Assembly: GCA_032690845.1 (NCBI GenBank)
Contig: CM064430.1
Coordinates: 7,550,949-7,614,948, forward strand
Reading direction: 5' to 3'
DNA from: Eleusine coracana subsp. coracana
Lineage: Eukaryota > Streptophyta > Magnoliopsida > Poales > Poaceae
Length of the DNA: 64,000 nucleotides
Shown here: positions 41,431-53,364 of the stretch, piece after piece
Numbering within the stretch: the stretch's first letter is position 1
Layout: every line of letters begins with the position of its first letter
Made by a program: the position numbers and the translations under genes
The notes under the pieces: model-generated
Seen by the model: only the letters and a program-made list of their open reading frames with translations
The model's database searches: none
Told to the model about the DNA's origin: nothing

Positions 41431-42434
41431 TTGTATGCATAATAATCTGCATTCGATATCGAAGTTTTTTTGCTGATTCCATTAAGCTTTTTGCTTGGCC
41501 CATCTCAGGCACACAATATTTTCCAACGGCTGGTGTTTTCTGTTTGGCTCTCTGAAGTCATTGTCTCTCTTGATGCCATTAGACTTTCCTCTGCTCAGAC
41601 CGGATAGTCAGCACCTCTGTTGTTTCACAAGCTCTTCTTTGTCGACTCACCAGCGGCCGTAAGCTTACAGAGGCTCCCCCTCCCCATTACCCCTGCAGCT
41701 GTCCGCCCGGCAACTACCGACATGAACGCAGTGAGCTCCCACAACGAATTGAGCAATGGACTACTCAACCTGCGGACAAGGACGAATGGCAAAGGCACAA
41801 GGCCTACCCAGGCTCCAAACACTGACGATTCAGACTCATTTTGCTTCAGTGTTGATGAGGTCAATACTCAATAGACCATCTTCTCTAGCTATATACAGAT
41901 GAGTTTTTCGCTAATCAAATCGAGCACCTCTAATTCTCATGCTCGTCTGCTTGTACCCCTAATCAAGCTCATGGGCAAAAATCAAGGTCTCCTGAGATTT
42001 ATGTCGAGCTTCAATTTGCGCATTCAAACTTCAATTTTGTCAATCGGGATGTCCTGAAATTTTTGTCGGTGGAAAGAGGAACATATGAGGCCTGGCAATG
42101 AAGATGCTAGACTCATCGTCATCTTTACCATGATACGCCCCATCGGGGAGGAGCCCTCCATCGCGGTAAAAGGTTGTAGCCACACTCACCCGCATGCTTG
42201 CCGATACCCATCCGCTCGCCAGGGGTCATGACCAAGCTCGCTTATGAGGTCACCGGGATCGACTACTTCCCATACCGCGGTATTCAATCCATGAGCCCTC
42301 GGCTGTATCGAGGATGAAGGAAAGCTGGAACCATCCATCGCCTTTTATTTCCAGATCCATAGCTGAGATGAAAGAACATGCAGAGAACACCTTCTGATCT
42401 GCGCATCTCATCCAGCTGACAGGACAGGAAATTC
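41431..42434. other. Intergenic, no gene recognised
   Basis: Open frames at 41620-41874 (plus) and 41625-41864 (minus) overlap and have no recognisable motif. The stretch 42060-42290 is GC-richer and may be a gene fragment, but I cannot name it. Confidence 0.35.
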
Positions 42435-42654
42435 TCCACGCTGCTACTGTACAGGAACGACCCACACTTTTATGGGTCCTTCTACAATCTAGAAAATAAA
42501 TTTGAAAAATGATCTTATAAGTCATGAGAAGGACACGCTACACACATAAGCATCAATAAACATCAACTTGTTGCAGGGTGAATGAATTCAAACATCACTG
42601 ATATAGAGGGACCCTGTCTGGCTACCCTTTTTGCACTTATAGATGCGCTACCCT
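42435..42654 (+). repeat. Paralogous block B, copy 2, interrupted by CACTA-B
   Basis: Same order as 40750-41000 up to 'ctggctaccct', after which CACTA-B begins. In the first copy the sequence continues with 'atatgtactcatggatgcat', so the insertion or junction point is within about 20 bp of 42654. Confidence 0.7.
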
Positions 42655-43948
42655 CACTACGGGAAAACACTGATTTGCCGAGTGCAATATATCGGGCACT
42701 CGGCAAAAGGAGGGTTTGCCGAGTGTCAGATTGCACCACACTCGGCAAACATAAAACACACGGTAAGATAAATCTTTGCCGAGTGTCAAATATCAAAGCC
42801 CTCGGTAAACAAGGAGCACTCGGCAAATCATACTCTTTGCCGAGTGCCTGTCCACCTGACACTCGGCAAATTGCAGAACCGTTACTTCTAATAACGACCA
42901 GTTAGTTGTTTGCCAAGAGCTGTGAAAAAGCACTCGGCAAAAATAACGTTTGCCGAGTGTTTTATTTAAGCACTCGGCAACGTGTGCCTTTTGCCGAGTG
43001 TTCGTATCAGGCACTCGGCAAACATATATTTTTTTTTGTTTTCTAGCCACAATTTTTTTTGTGGAGCTCACAAGTAGCTCATGGTACTTTGTTTTGAAAT
43101 TTAGTATTTTTAAGATATATTTGTAATATTTATTCAATTAATTTCATAAAATATATTTTGTGGAGAAAAAAGAAATTTAAACTATAGGTAATTCAAATCC
43201 TGAAATGTACTGAATTAAAATTTGATATTTATGTTTGTAACACCAAAGTGTTGTCGTATCCAAGTAACAAAAGAAAATTTTCATGAATCTCGCACATAAA
43301 ATATCAATATCAATATATGGTCAAAATTTCTTTAAATTCTATAGAAAGTAAACAAAGTCAAAAAAATTATGAGAATTGCCATAGGATCATTATATCATAT
43401 GTAGGTGTTATGGTAAAATTTTTAGAAAGTTCCACAAAAATTATCACGCACAAGGTGCACATAACGTAGAATCTTCAAATAAGAAACATAGAGTTCTAAG
43501 TAAGCTCTTAAGATTTTGGATAGATTTCAAAGTTAAATTTGAATTTTACTTTAAATAATTTTGTATTGGTAATTTATAAGATAATTATTGTCATGATAAA
43601 GGTTTTTTTATTTTTTGAATTCATTTTATAAATCTAAATTGTTTTTTAACTAAATGAATTTTTTTTGCGAGTGCCTCCCAGGTGACACTCGGCAAAGTGT
43701 TGGTTGTCGAGTGTTTGGATCTGGCACTCGGCAAACAGATCCGAAAATTGGTTGCCGAGTGCCCTGTTTGCCGAGTGCTCGTTGACCTGGCACTCGGCAA
43801 ACAGATCTCGCACTTAGCCGACCAACGACATCTTCTCCCTCACTCTCTTCTCTTCCAGTCTCGTAGGATTTCTTCAGATGCCCAGTGGGTCTGGAGGCAC
43901 GGGGTATTCAACAAGCAAAGAGAGCCTGTCCGAAGCTTGTGATAGACA

Positions 43949-44535
43949 TGATTTACGAAGCACGCATCCAGGCTGTTGTTGATTACAATGCTAAACACCA
44001 CCATAAGATCAATAAGACAGAGGCAAGAGAGATGTACCTGACTAAGGAGCAATACGTTGAGGTAAATGTACAATAGTAATTCTGTTATTTACTTGATGTT
44101 ATGATATTTCATTACATCATATTTATCTCCTTATATAGTGTGTAGGTGATTCCGTACTGGTCTGCATTGTATCCCGAGGCTTGGGATACGTTGGCGAGAT
44201 GTTGGACAGAGGACGCCTGGGCGGACAAACACGCCGCTGCCATGAGCGGTGTTTGATGATGCCAGGTCCCGCCCACCATCAGGGCAGTCTTAACCTCTAG
44301 CAGTATGGTGCACGATACGTACATGAAACTTCTAACGCTCAATTCTACATGATTTTATTATTCAAATGCTCAATTATGCATAATTTGTAACCAAATTGGT
44401 TTTTCTGCTCAATCGGCGGCTCATGGTGGCGAGCCGATGAACACTTTTAAGGCTTTGTGTTTGGCCCGCAAGGCAAGGCGACATCGGACATCCAGTTCAA
44501 CTCGGATGATCCTCCCGAAGCCTATCAAAGGTTGT
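43949..44535 (+). pseudogene. TNPA-like transposase (Transposase_24, Ptta/En/Spm family), broken
   Basis: Open at 43949 with 'MIYEARIQAVVDYNAKHHHK' followed by 'INKTEAREMYLTKEQYVEV'. After an intron-like gap come 'VIPYWSALYPEAWDTLARCW' and 'WADKHAAAMSG', a frame change, then 'MPGPAHHQGSLNL', a TAG, 'QYGARYVHE', and finally 'AHGGEPMNTFKAFVFG' with 'DDPPEAY' (about 44420-44530). The series is the N-terminal and central part of the plant CACTA second protein, which binds subterminal repeats. Two stops and a shift make it a pseudogene. Confidence 0.82.
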
Positions 44536-44579
44536 CTAAGTATCTAAGCTAACTAAATGAAATAAAATTACAAGGTTGT

Positions 44580-45250
44580 CAAGGGACTTACAGGAGAAAT
44601 GGGAGGTGGTGGTGGAGCAAAGGACGACATCATTGGCAGGGCATGACCCAGCTACGTAGTAATACCTTGCATGTAGCAATAGAACTGTGACATCTGCTGC
44701 TGACTCTTCCCTGGGCCTCCTCAAGCTGCTCTTCCATCAGCCTATTCAGATCCTCCCGTTTCTTCATCTATTCTTCAAGATGGGCCTACAATATTCCATA
44801 AAATTTTAATCTGGAATGCATGCATCCCAATGTTAAAATAAATGAATCACAACTAAAACAAAAATAACATGGACGACTTTAGTCTCCAACTGTGCAACAG
44901 TCAATCATGGACGTTCTGTTGGGCCAGCACTCATGCTCCGTGCTCGAATGTGGGAGAGCGTGGGAGTGCTTGCCGTGTCGAGAGTGCTGTGACCAAGATA
45001 GTACCACCCATGCTTCTTACCTCCTCCCACCCTCATGACAACCTCTCCATCATGGTCCTGTGCATCCGGATAAAAGTCTGGCCCATGAACCTCCTTTGCC
45101 ACCTCTGAGTAAGAAACGAGGCAGATGTGGACAGTCGGATTGTTGTACGCCTTGGCCGGGTCCTCTGGGTTGTTGTTGATGTCCAACGTCGCCTTGCCCT
45201 TGTGGGACAAAGAAAATGTTTGGATTTAACCGAAGCAATAGGATTGGATG
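44580..45250 (-). pseudogene. Inverted TNPA-like fragment (Transposase_24) of another CACTA copy
   Basis: The open part 44905-45210 reads 'MSHKGKATLDINNNPEDPAKAY', then 'VHGPDFYPD', 'DGEVVMRVGGGKKHGWYYLG' and 'TLDTASTPTLSHIRARS', the most conserved block of the family. Below it, after an intron, is the C-terminal coiled-coil ('MKKREDLNRLMEEQLEEAQ') and a Pro-rich end (PPPPPI) at 44605 with a GTAAGT donor. It overlaps by homology with the end of the plus-strand fragment but in opposite orientation, so it comes from a different element copy. Confidence 0.85.
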
Positions 45251-45289
45251 TAAGATAATAAAAGGATTGTTAACGAGGTCACTGGCAAT

Positions 45290-45730
45290 GAGGTTCATAA
45301 TGTAAAGGACACAGATTTACTTGAGCAGATACATTTAGCAAATGACAGTGATGATGATGCTCCTTCTTTTGAGCTTGGGCATGATTTTATTGAAATGTGT
45401 GATAGTGATGATGAGACTTATGATCCAGCTAATCCTGATGTCGATGATGATTTCTAATACATGTATGGTTGGTACTAATTAATTTATTATTTATAATACT
45501 ATGTTATTTCAAACTCTATTATGTCTATTTTGCATCTCTTTTAAAGTGTGTTGATGTATTTACTCCTTTTAATTGTAGGTGATTAGACAAGGATGGTGGG
45601 CGGTTTGAAGCCATTGTCTTTATTTTACCGAGGAGGGTCTTCTACAACTGATGAGTACGGGAAGGGTCGACAGAGACGTGGTGGCGGGGGACGAGGGAGA
45701 GGTGGAGGTAGATGTCGAGGGAAATGAATA
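45290..45730 (+). pseudogene. CACTA transposase C-terminus and RG-rich exon
   Basis: 'NDSDDDAPSFELGHDF' and 'PDVDDDF' end with a stop at about 45458, an acidic terminus like that of TNP2-type transposases. After a short intron-like stretch a second exon, from an ATG at 45593, encodes an Arg/Gly-rich peptide ending at a TGA at 45727, reminiscent of the start of TNPA-like proteins. The intervening transposase body is absent. Confidence 0.5.
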
Positions 45731-46110
45731 GCAAGGCATTCGTCACTCGTGGTGTCATCTCCATGTATCATAGCATGCATGACAAATCTCATGATTTTCT
45801 GACCTCATTTTCATTTTATAGAATTTTAAAACAAGTCGATCATAAATTCTTTGTTGTGTATCGGGAATAAAATGTTTCAAAGTTTATTTCACTTCACGTA
45901 CAATGCCTCACAATAGAGTTAATATCATATTTAATTTCATTATTTACCATTATTCAACTCACCCAGAGTTCAAATTGGTGTAATTCTAGAAAATAACATT
46001 AAATGAAATGAATTAGTAAAAATAACAATTAGACCTAAAAAGAAACCAAATTTTAACATGTACTAACTTTGTGTAAGGTGAGAAGACAAAAATATTGGTG
46101 GGAAGGAAGG
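45731..46110. other. AT-rich interior of CACTA-B
   Basis: No coding motif; it leads into the 3' subterminal array. Confidence 0.5.
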
Positions 46111-46119
46111 TGTAAAAAA

Positions 46120-46385
46120 ATAGTTTGCCGAGTGTTTGCGAGAGACACCCGACAAACAACCATGTTAGCCGAGTCGTGGGGAAAGCACTCGGAAAGATCA
46201 ATGTTTGTCGAGTGCACTATGGAGACACTCGGCAAAGAGACAAGGTTGTCGAGTGCCCATAACGGACACTTGGCAAAACCTAACTGCCGACATGCGTAAG
46301 GCAGCCAGCGATAGCACATGATGGTCACATGCTATATTTGCCATGTGTCGGCTCTTTGCTGAGTGTTGGGGCCAGTTTTGCCGAA
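46120..46385. repeat. CACTA-B 3' subterminal array
   Basis: About nine copies of 'tttgccgagtg' or its complement, several with single changes ('gttagccgagtc', 'tttgtcgagtg', 'tttgctgagtg'). The terminal CACTA is missing downstream. Confidence 0.8.
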
Positions 46386-46744
46386 AGCTTGTAAAAGCGT
46401 GCGGAGTCGGGAGCGGGCTCGGGCGGGGAGAAGGGAGAGGGCCAGCGAGGAGGAAGGCGACGGCGCTGGCAGGGAGGAAGACGACCGCGGGTAGGCGACG
46501 TGGGGGAGGAAGGCAACGGTGTCCGGTGGAGATTTTTTTTTCACCTGAGAATGGGTCCCACGTTGGATAGGAGTCTATTTACAAGTTTATACTGGAGTTG
46601 AGATTAAAATTAGACTCCTAAATTTTAAAAATGAGGTTGTAAAATAAAATTTAGAAGCCTAATTTACAATCTTCCACTAAAGATACTCTAACAAGTACAA
46701 CCAGATATCCTCAAGCACCTCCCTCTCCGGTCAACTGTACTGTA

Positions 46745-47060
46745 CAGCAGCACCGTTGATCCCAGAGCCCTCGTCATGAGTGGTAGCGTAGGTCTCGGCT
46801 GTCTGTGCCGAACCATCTTGCGTGCCGCTCGTGCAAGACTAACCGTCTAGGGCATTCTGTCATGTCACGTGCGGGAGCACGCGGACCACACCAACTGTCG
46901 GTGGCACGATGCCCATGGCAATCATTATGCGCCGGATAAGGCAAGCTACAACATAAGATCCTAACAAGCCCACGATACTGAGCGCATGGCCACAATACGC
47001 GACTCCTTGAAGGCTAACTGATGGCAGCTGCATGTGATTTTTGCAACGCAACAGCGTAGT
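46745..47060 (+). repeat. Paralogous block A, copy 2
   Basis: Counterpart of 38555-38780 and the following DNA. CACTA-C is inserted just after it at 47077. Confidence 0.65.
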
Positions 47061-47076
47061 TTGCTAGTGTCAAGGC

Positions 47077-50000
47077 CACTACAGGAAACCGGAGCTATGC
47101 CGAGTGCCGACAAGAAAGCACTCGGCAAACACGAGACACTCGACAGACATCATGTTTACCGAGTGCCCCTCTGACGATACACACGGCAAAAATGAGACAC
47201 TCGGCTAAAATGTTTATTTGCCGAGTGCCTCCATATAGGCACACGGCAAAAAATGCCACATGGCACACGTCATCCAAAATCCAAACAGCCGTTATGTCTT
47301 TGCCAGGTGCCGAGAAGGGGTACTTGGCAAACGTTGTCTCTTTGCCGAGTGCCTCATCAAGGCTCTCGGTAAAACCTCTGTTCGCCGAGTGCTTTAGTTA
47401 GGCACTTGGCACATAAATGTATTTTTTTTTTGTTTTCTTGCCACAGTTTTTTGTGGAGCTCATAGATAGTTTGTTCAAGGTACTTGTTTTTTAAATTATT
47501 TATTTTTAGGATAAGTTTGTTATATTTATTCAATTTATTTCATTAAATAAATTTTCTCGAGAAAAATAAAATTTGAACTATAAGTGATTCGAATAATGGA
47601 ATAAATAGAATAAAAAATTGATATTAATGTTACTAACTCCAGTGTGAGGCCGTGTCCATGTAATGAAAGAAATTTTTTGCGAATCTTGTACATGAAATGT
47701 CGCCATGAGTTTGTGGTCCAAATTTATATTAATTTTATAAAATGCAAATTTAGTCCGAAAATTATGAGAATTGTCATGAGATCATGATATCATACGTAGA
47801 GGTTATGGTAAAAAATTTAGATGGTTTCGCCAAAATTATCATGTATATTGTGCATAGAACAGAAATCTCCAAATAAGAAACATAGAGTTTTGAATGAGCT
47901 ATTTAGATTTTAAACACACTATAATGTCAAATTTGAAATTGAGTTCAAGTCATTTTATATAATATATAAGATAAATGATGTCATGTTAAAGTTTAGTTTA
48001 TTTTTTGAATTAGTATTTTAATTCTAATTTTTTTTTGCATGTACATGAATTATTGTTTGCCGAGTGCCACCGTGTAAGCACTCGGCAAATATTGTCTTTG
48101 CCGAGTGTCTGCAGAGGTGGCACTCGGCAAAGGCTGTAGATCTGTTTGCCGAGTGCCCGTTGACCTGGCAAATGGCAAACAGATCAACACTTAACCGTTC
48201 CACGCGAGCCCTCACTCTCTTCTTCCCTCGATCTCACTCTCTTCTTCCTCTCGCCACCGCCCCCCTCCCTCTCCTGCGCCGCCTCGCCACGCCCGGCCCG
48301 ACCTCCCGACCCCAATGCTGACGCCGACGTCCTCGCGCGCCCGGCCCCGCCCCTCGCTGCCCCTCCTTGGCCCGCCCTCGACGTCGACGCCCTCGTGCGC
48401 CCGGCCCCGCCCCTCCCCGGCCTGCCCTCGATGCTGACCTCGGCCCTCTCCGCCCGTCCATGACTGCGCCTTCGGGTCACGCCACCCCACCCCCTCCACG
48501 GCTGTCCCCGACGCCACCGGCCCGCCTTGGTCCCCGGGCCGCGCCGCCCCGACCCCTCCGGCCACCTATGACGCCGGCCCTACCCGGCCCCTTCTCGGCC
48601 GCGCCCGGGACCTGGTCACCCTCCCCCGAGCTCCGTCTCCCTGCTTCTCCGGTAAGCTGCTGTGTAGTAGTATTAATGATAGCTTGCAGGGTTTAGATGC
48701 TAGGCTGAACTACCTGACCTAGTATTACTTAGTGATATATAGCTCATGGGTACTCCTGATACTGCTTGTTGGAACAGCAGCTGGAACGAAGTAAATGGAT
48801 TTGCACCAAGACTACTACCAATCATCGGTGCTTGTTGCAATCTTTGCAGCTTATTGGGCTACTAGGGTGCATGGATAGTCGTGGTAAACTGAATCTATGG
48901 ATTACCATTGTCTATTGTTAGTTGTTTGTTTATACGCCGCTTACTGTTCCAGCATCGGTGCCCGTTTCCTGTTTGTAACTGACAGTCATGTTACAACATG
49001 CTTTGGTAGTAGATTGAATTGCTTAGACACTCAGCTGAATTAGGTCTCCTTAGATGTTCTCATCATCGTCATGCATGGTAATAGCGCATGGCTACCTGAT
49101 GAGATACAATAACTTGGATTAGTCTAACCGGTTCTCTCGCATGGCTATCACTAAACAGCCTAGTATTAGGAAATGAAGCCAAATAAAAGTGGAAATAATT
49201 AATATTTCTCCAGTGAGTAGTGAGTGCTAGAGATTGTTGACGATGATTGATCGAGAAGGATTGGGTAGTAGTACAACGTAGGGTGCAGCATGTCCTACAC
49301 TTTTTCGATTCGTATGAGAACATAATAAACATAGATATAAGAGGCGAGACACTGGATAATAAACATAGACAATGCATTTCTTGTAGTAACTTTTAAGTTT
49401 AATTAATCAATGCTCAGTTTATGCTATATTTGATGGCAGTTCTTGTGTGCAATCTAAGCATGGTTATTTGATTACTTGCAGCTTGTTGATTTTCTTGCCG
49501 CCTCCCTCCCCCACGCCGACAGGCAGGACCGCCTTCGCAGGATAGCAAGGTGAGGCAAAAAGACTCATTCTTTCCGTTCAAGTTTGTAGGTCACGTAACT
49601 GAATTAGACGTCTCCCGTTTAAGAGAGATACAGTTGGAAATATGCAGATCTTTGCATATCTATAACTGTATCTCTTTCGAATTGTCCACGCTATTTGGAC
49701 AGCCCAAGGATGTGTAGATGGGATAGTTTATGCACGCTACTCCTATCTGAGACGGAGTTTCGATATCATCTCCCTGTTGTTCTTTGGATACACAATCTCC
49801 TGTCCATCAGGACGTGTATTTGCAGAGCAGCGGGGAGGTGCTGCCGAAATTCTGTCTCGGATATAAGTGGAGCATGGAAACTTTCCTTATCTACACATCC
49901 TCGGGTGGGATTAGGACTCACCTATTAGAGCATGATAGCCAGCGTGTAGATACAAATGATTTTATAATGTCTGATGGTTTATGAAAAGATGGATTTGGTG

Positions 50001-52666
50001 TTTATATTATTTGGTGGTATGTTAGAGGATGGATGACCGTCAGTGGATGTACACAGGCCGCCTAAGTGCAGCCAAGGCTACTACAGAATGGATCGATAAG
50101 ACTTGGGCTTTCTTGAATCATGCATTTGCCCGGGTTAATGGGTCATCAAAGACTTTCTGTCCATGTAGTCATTGTGAAAATCGTAAAAAACAAACAAAAG
50201 AGGTCATGGGCAAACATCTATTGAATAATGGATTTTAGAATAACTACAAGCGATGGACCATCCATGGTGAGCCGGCCAATCGTTTGAGAGATGAGGTCGT
50301 GAGACAATGCATCAATGCATGTGATGGTGATGCTGTGATAGTAGACATGTTAAATGACTATGATGATGCAAACTTTGATGAAAGACCTATGGAGGAGGAG
50401 GAGCCGGAGCCAACTGTAAAGGCTTTTTACGAAATGTTGTCTGCGGCACAGGAACCCCTTCACGACCATACCAAGGTGTCTCAACTAGATGCCATTGCAC
50501 GTTTGATGGCTGTAAAGTCTCAATTTAGCATAAGTCGAGCCGCCTTCGATGTGATGTTGATAGTTATTGCCAAAGAGCATTTATGAGGCACAAAAACTGC
50601 TTCCTGCACTTAAGATGCCATATGAGCAGATACATGCTTGTCCGAATGGATGCGTGTTATTTCGGAAAGAACATGAAAATTCCAAGTATTGTACAAAGTG
50701 TTCTTCCTCTAGATACCTGGAGGTAGACTCGGCTTATGGTCAGAAGAGACAACTCAAAGTTCCCATGAAAATCCTATGGTACCTTCCGTTCATATCGCGG
50801 ATCCAACGTTTATACATACCAAGGAGTCTGTGAAATAGATGACCTGGCACAAAAAAGGAGTCCGATATAATCCTGACAGTCTTGTACATCCATCCGATGT
50901 TGAATCCTGGACACACTTTGATCATGCTTATCCTGACAAAGCTAGAGAGGCTCGCAATGTACGTGTAGCACTAGCAAAAGATGGGTTCCAGCCTTATGGA
51001 ATGGGGCCTTCCCCGTACACTTGTTGGCTCATTTTCATTATACCCCTCAATCTCCCTTCCGGCGTCCTTTTTCAACGACTGAACATATTCTTGTCGTTGA
51101 TAATTCCTGAACACCCAGGAAATAAAATGAGTGTTTTCATGCAGCCACTATGGGATGATCTGGAGCTCGCTTGGAAAGAAGGGGTATGGACATATGATCG
51201 AGCTACAAGGACAAACTTCAGGATGCATGTTTGGTACCTCTTTTCTCTCCATGATCCATTGGCGTATGGGGTCTTCTGTGGCTGGTGTGTTAACAGAAAC
51301 TTCCAGTGTCCAGTATGCAAGGGAAAAGTGGAGTTCCATAGATTGAAAAATGGTGGCAAGTTTTCTTCGTTTGACAAACACTGACAATTCCTCTCTCTTG
51401 ACCATCCATTCAGAAGAGACAAAAAAAACTTTACGAAGGGTGTTCAAGTTAATGACCCTCCACCGTAGATCATGACTGGTGCCATAGTTTGTGCCGAGTT
51501 AGAGGCTCTCAAGGTCGATGAAGAGAAAGGTTGTTTTCAGGGATATAATGTGCACCATGCCTGGACTCAAATTTGGGGGTTATGGAAGCTTTCATATGTA
51601 GATCACCTCCTTGTTCCATATAATATTGACGCAATGCACACCAAGGAGAATATCGGCGCGATAACTTTCACAACAATCATGGATATTCCTGACAAGACAA
51701 GGGATAACGTTAAACCAAGAGTGGATCAAGAAAAGTTATGCGATAGACCAAAGCTAAACATGACACCTCCACGTGCCGGCAACAAGTCATGGAAGAAGCC
51801 TAAGGCCGATTTCGTCCTGACAAGGGCACAAAGGAGGGAGGTACTAGAATGGTTCAAAATGATAAAGTTGCTCGATGGGTATGCTGTGAATCTAAAGAGG
51901 GGAGTGAACTTAGATACTATGAGAATCAACGGGCTCAAGAGTCATGACAACCATATATGGCTTGAGCGACTTCTTTCGATGATGGTACGAGGCTATGTCC
52001 CTGAGCATGTTTGGCAAGTGCTTGCAGAGCTGAGCTATTTCTACCATGAACTTTGTGCTAAAGAAGTATCAAAGAAAATGGTTGAAGACATGGAAAGAAT
52101 GGCACCTGCATTGCTCTGTAAAATGGAGCAGACCTTTCCACCTGGCTTCTTCACATCGATGCCACATATGATATTGCACCTTCCGTACGAGTTGTGAATG
52201 GGTGGGCCCATACAGAATCGTTGGTGCTATCCAATTGAGAGATGTCTAAAGGTTCTCTGAACAAAATGTAAAAATAAGTGCAAAATTGAAGCTTCTATTA
52301 CAGAGGCATCCCTTCTCGAGGAGGTGTCAAACTTCACATCAAAGTACTATGCTGACAACCTTCCTAGCATGCATAATCCACTTCCTTGTTACAATGTTGG
52401 CCCCGATGAGTCGAACCTTAGTCTTTTTAAAGGGCAAATCAGAAGGTCAAGTGGTTCTACCAACAAGTCGTTGCAGCTTGTAGAGTGGTGCACAATCATG
52501 CTATATGTATTGAATAACCTTACCGAAGTCGAGCCACACATATTGTAAGTTCACAACAAACTTGTTCTCGAGCAGTACGTATTACAAGTTTTCCATCTAA
52601 CCTTATTGTTCCTCTTTGGTACAAGGAATTTAGTCATCAATTCTGGCATCAATCAAGGGATCCTTC
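47077..52666 (+). mobile_element. CACTA-C: 5' part of an autonomous-type CACTA element, cut by a Gypsy insertion
   Basis: Begins CACTACAGGAAACCGGAG at 47077. A subterminal array of 'tttgccgagtg' words (47094-47415), about 630 bp AT-rich DNA and a second repeat block (48053-48185) follow. Next is a GC-rich leader exon with a GTAAGC donor at 48652, then a small exon 49482-49549 (AG before, GTGAGG after). The transposase exon opens shortly before 50029. The TNP2 coding sequence is degenerate and stops where the Gypsy LTR starts at 52667. The 3' part of the element is not in the window. The first 1.1 kb is co-linear with CACTA-B. Confidence 0.87.
50029..52660 (+). pseudogene. TNP2-type CACTA transposase (TNPD), degenerate
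   Basis: In order: 'MDDRQWMYTGRL' and 'FCPCSHCENRKKQ' (transposase-associated N-terminal zinc-binding domain), stop at 50236-50238. 'AIARLMAVKSQFSISRAAFD' and 'MPYEQIHACPNGCVLFRKE' with 'CTKCSSSRY' follow. Then 'LKVPMKILWYLPFISRIQRLY', 'MTWHKKGVRY' and 'DVESWTHFDHAYPDKAREAR', 'LALAKDGFQPYGM'-like text, 'EHPGNKMSVFMQPLWDDLELAW' and 'CPVCKGKVEFHRL' (tnp2 core). The open frame 51472-52197 holds 'GAITFTTIMDIPDKTRDN' and the DUF4218 region ('HVWQVLAELSYFYHELCAKEV', 'MPHMILHLPYEL'). At least five stops or shifts interrupt it. It would have cut and pasted elements with matching ends. Confidence 0.9.
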
Positions 52667-53364
52667 TGACGTGAACAAGGGTTCCTGATCTTTTGATAGG
52701 TTCTGATAATCTTGATTAAGATGGAGGCGATACACAAATCGATCCGGCTTCCGAACGACACGTTCTGAACCCCGCAATCGCAGCACAACGTCTCCTTTGG
52801 TTATCAACCATTCAAGAATAATTGACCTCACCTAGAAGGCTTACCCTTGCCTGCAAATCAAGAACACAAGCAAGAACAAAGAAGAATGCAACCAAATTTG
52901 CAAGTATATGATGAATCTCACAAGTTGGGGTCTCACAAACCGATCAAACGGCAAAACTGTTATCAACAGAATAATCTAAGCAAAACCCAAGCCCTAATGA
53001 AGAGGCGATGGCTGTATATGAAGACCCTAGGGTTGTGAATGACCCCCTGGACAAAACCCTAAGTAGGCTCAACTCAATACATGGCATAAAGGCCGATTAC
53101 GGTGTTGCAGCACCAGGACAGATTTTGGACATTGACTTATTTCGACGATTACCGATGGCTCACGATGAATTTTGATATGGGACCAGTTGGGTTGGAAAGA
53201 TCTTTTCGTTATCTTTCCAGGAATATGTAGAACGTCCAAATACGAGTCCGTATGCGTCCTGGGCGTCCATTTTAGTGCAGACTGGTTCTGGGCCCCGAAC
53301 CAGACTCGAAGTCGGTTTTGGATTGGGCTTCCACCTTGGCTTGGACGTCCTTGCTGGCCCATCA
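52667..53364 (-). repeat. Gypsy 3' LTR
   Basis: Plus-strand limits TGACGTGAACAAGG at 52667 and CCCATCA at 53364 give a TG...CA repeat on the element strand. The first 577 bp match 56054-56627 closely, with scattered transitions typical of aged methylated LTRs. Confidence 0.82.

Larger units (their letters stand above)
42655..46400 (+). mobile_element. CACTA-B: rearranged CACTA element, right terminus missing
   Basis: Begins CACTACGGGAAAACACTG at 42655, followed by a subterminal array of 'tttgccgagtg'/'cactcggcaaa' (42671-43025), about 630 bp AT-rich DNA and a second repeat block (43665-43805). A leader follows ('cgcacttagccgacc...ccctcactctct'), then TNPA-like exons from 43949. A 3'-type array with the same word lies at 46120-46385. 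No 'gtagtg' terminus follows it, so the right end is lost. The middle holds an inverted fragment of a related element (44580-45250), so CACTA-B is a composite and inactive. Its 5' half is co-linear with CACTA-C at 47077-48200. Confidence 0.82.

Noticed and set aside
42671..43025. Regular short repeats that might suggest a CRISPR array
   Set aside because: The repeats alternate in orientation, are only about 11 bp long, lie next to a CACTA terminus and are in plant DNA; they are CACTA subterminal sites.
53069..53364. C-terminal part of the 617-codon Gypsy frame
   Set aside because: This part reads through the polypurine tract into the LTR, so the last roughly 100 codons are unlikely to be original coding sequence.
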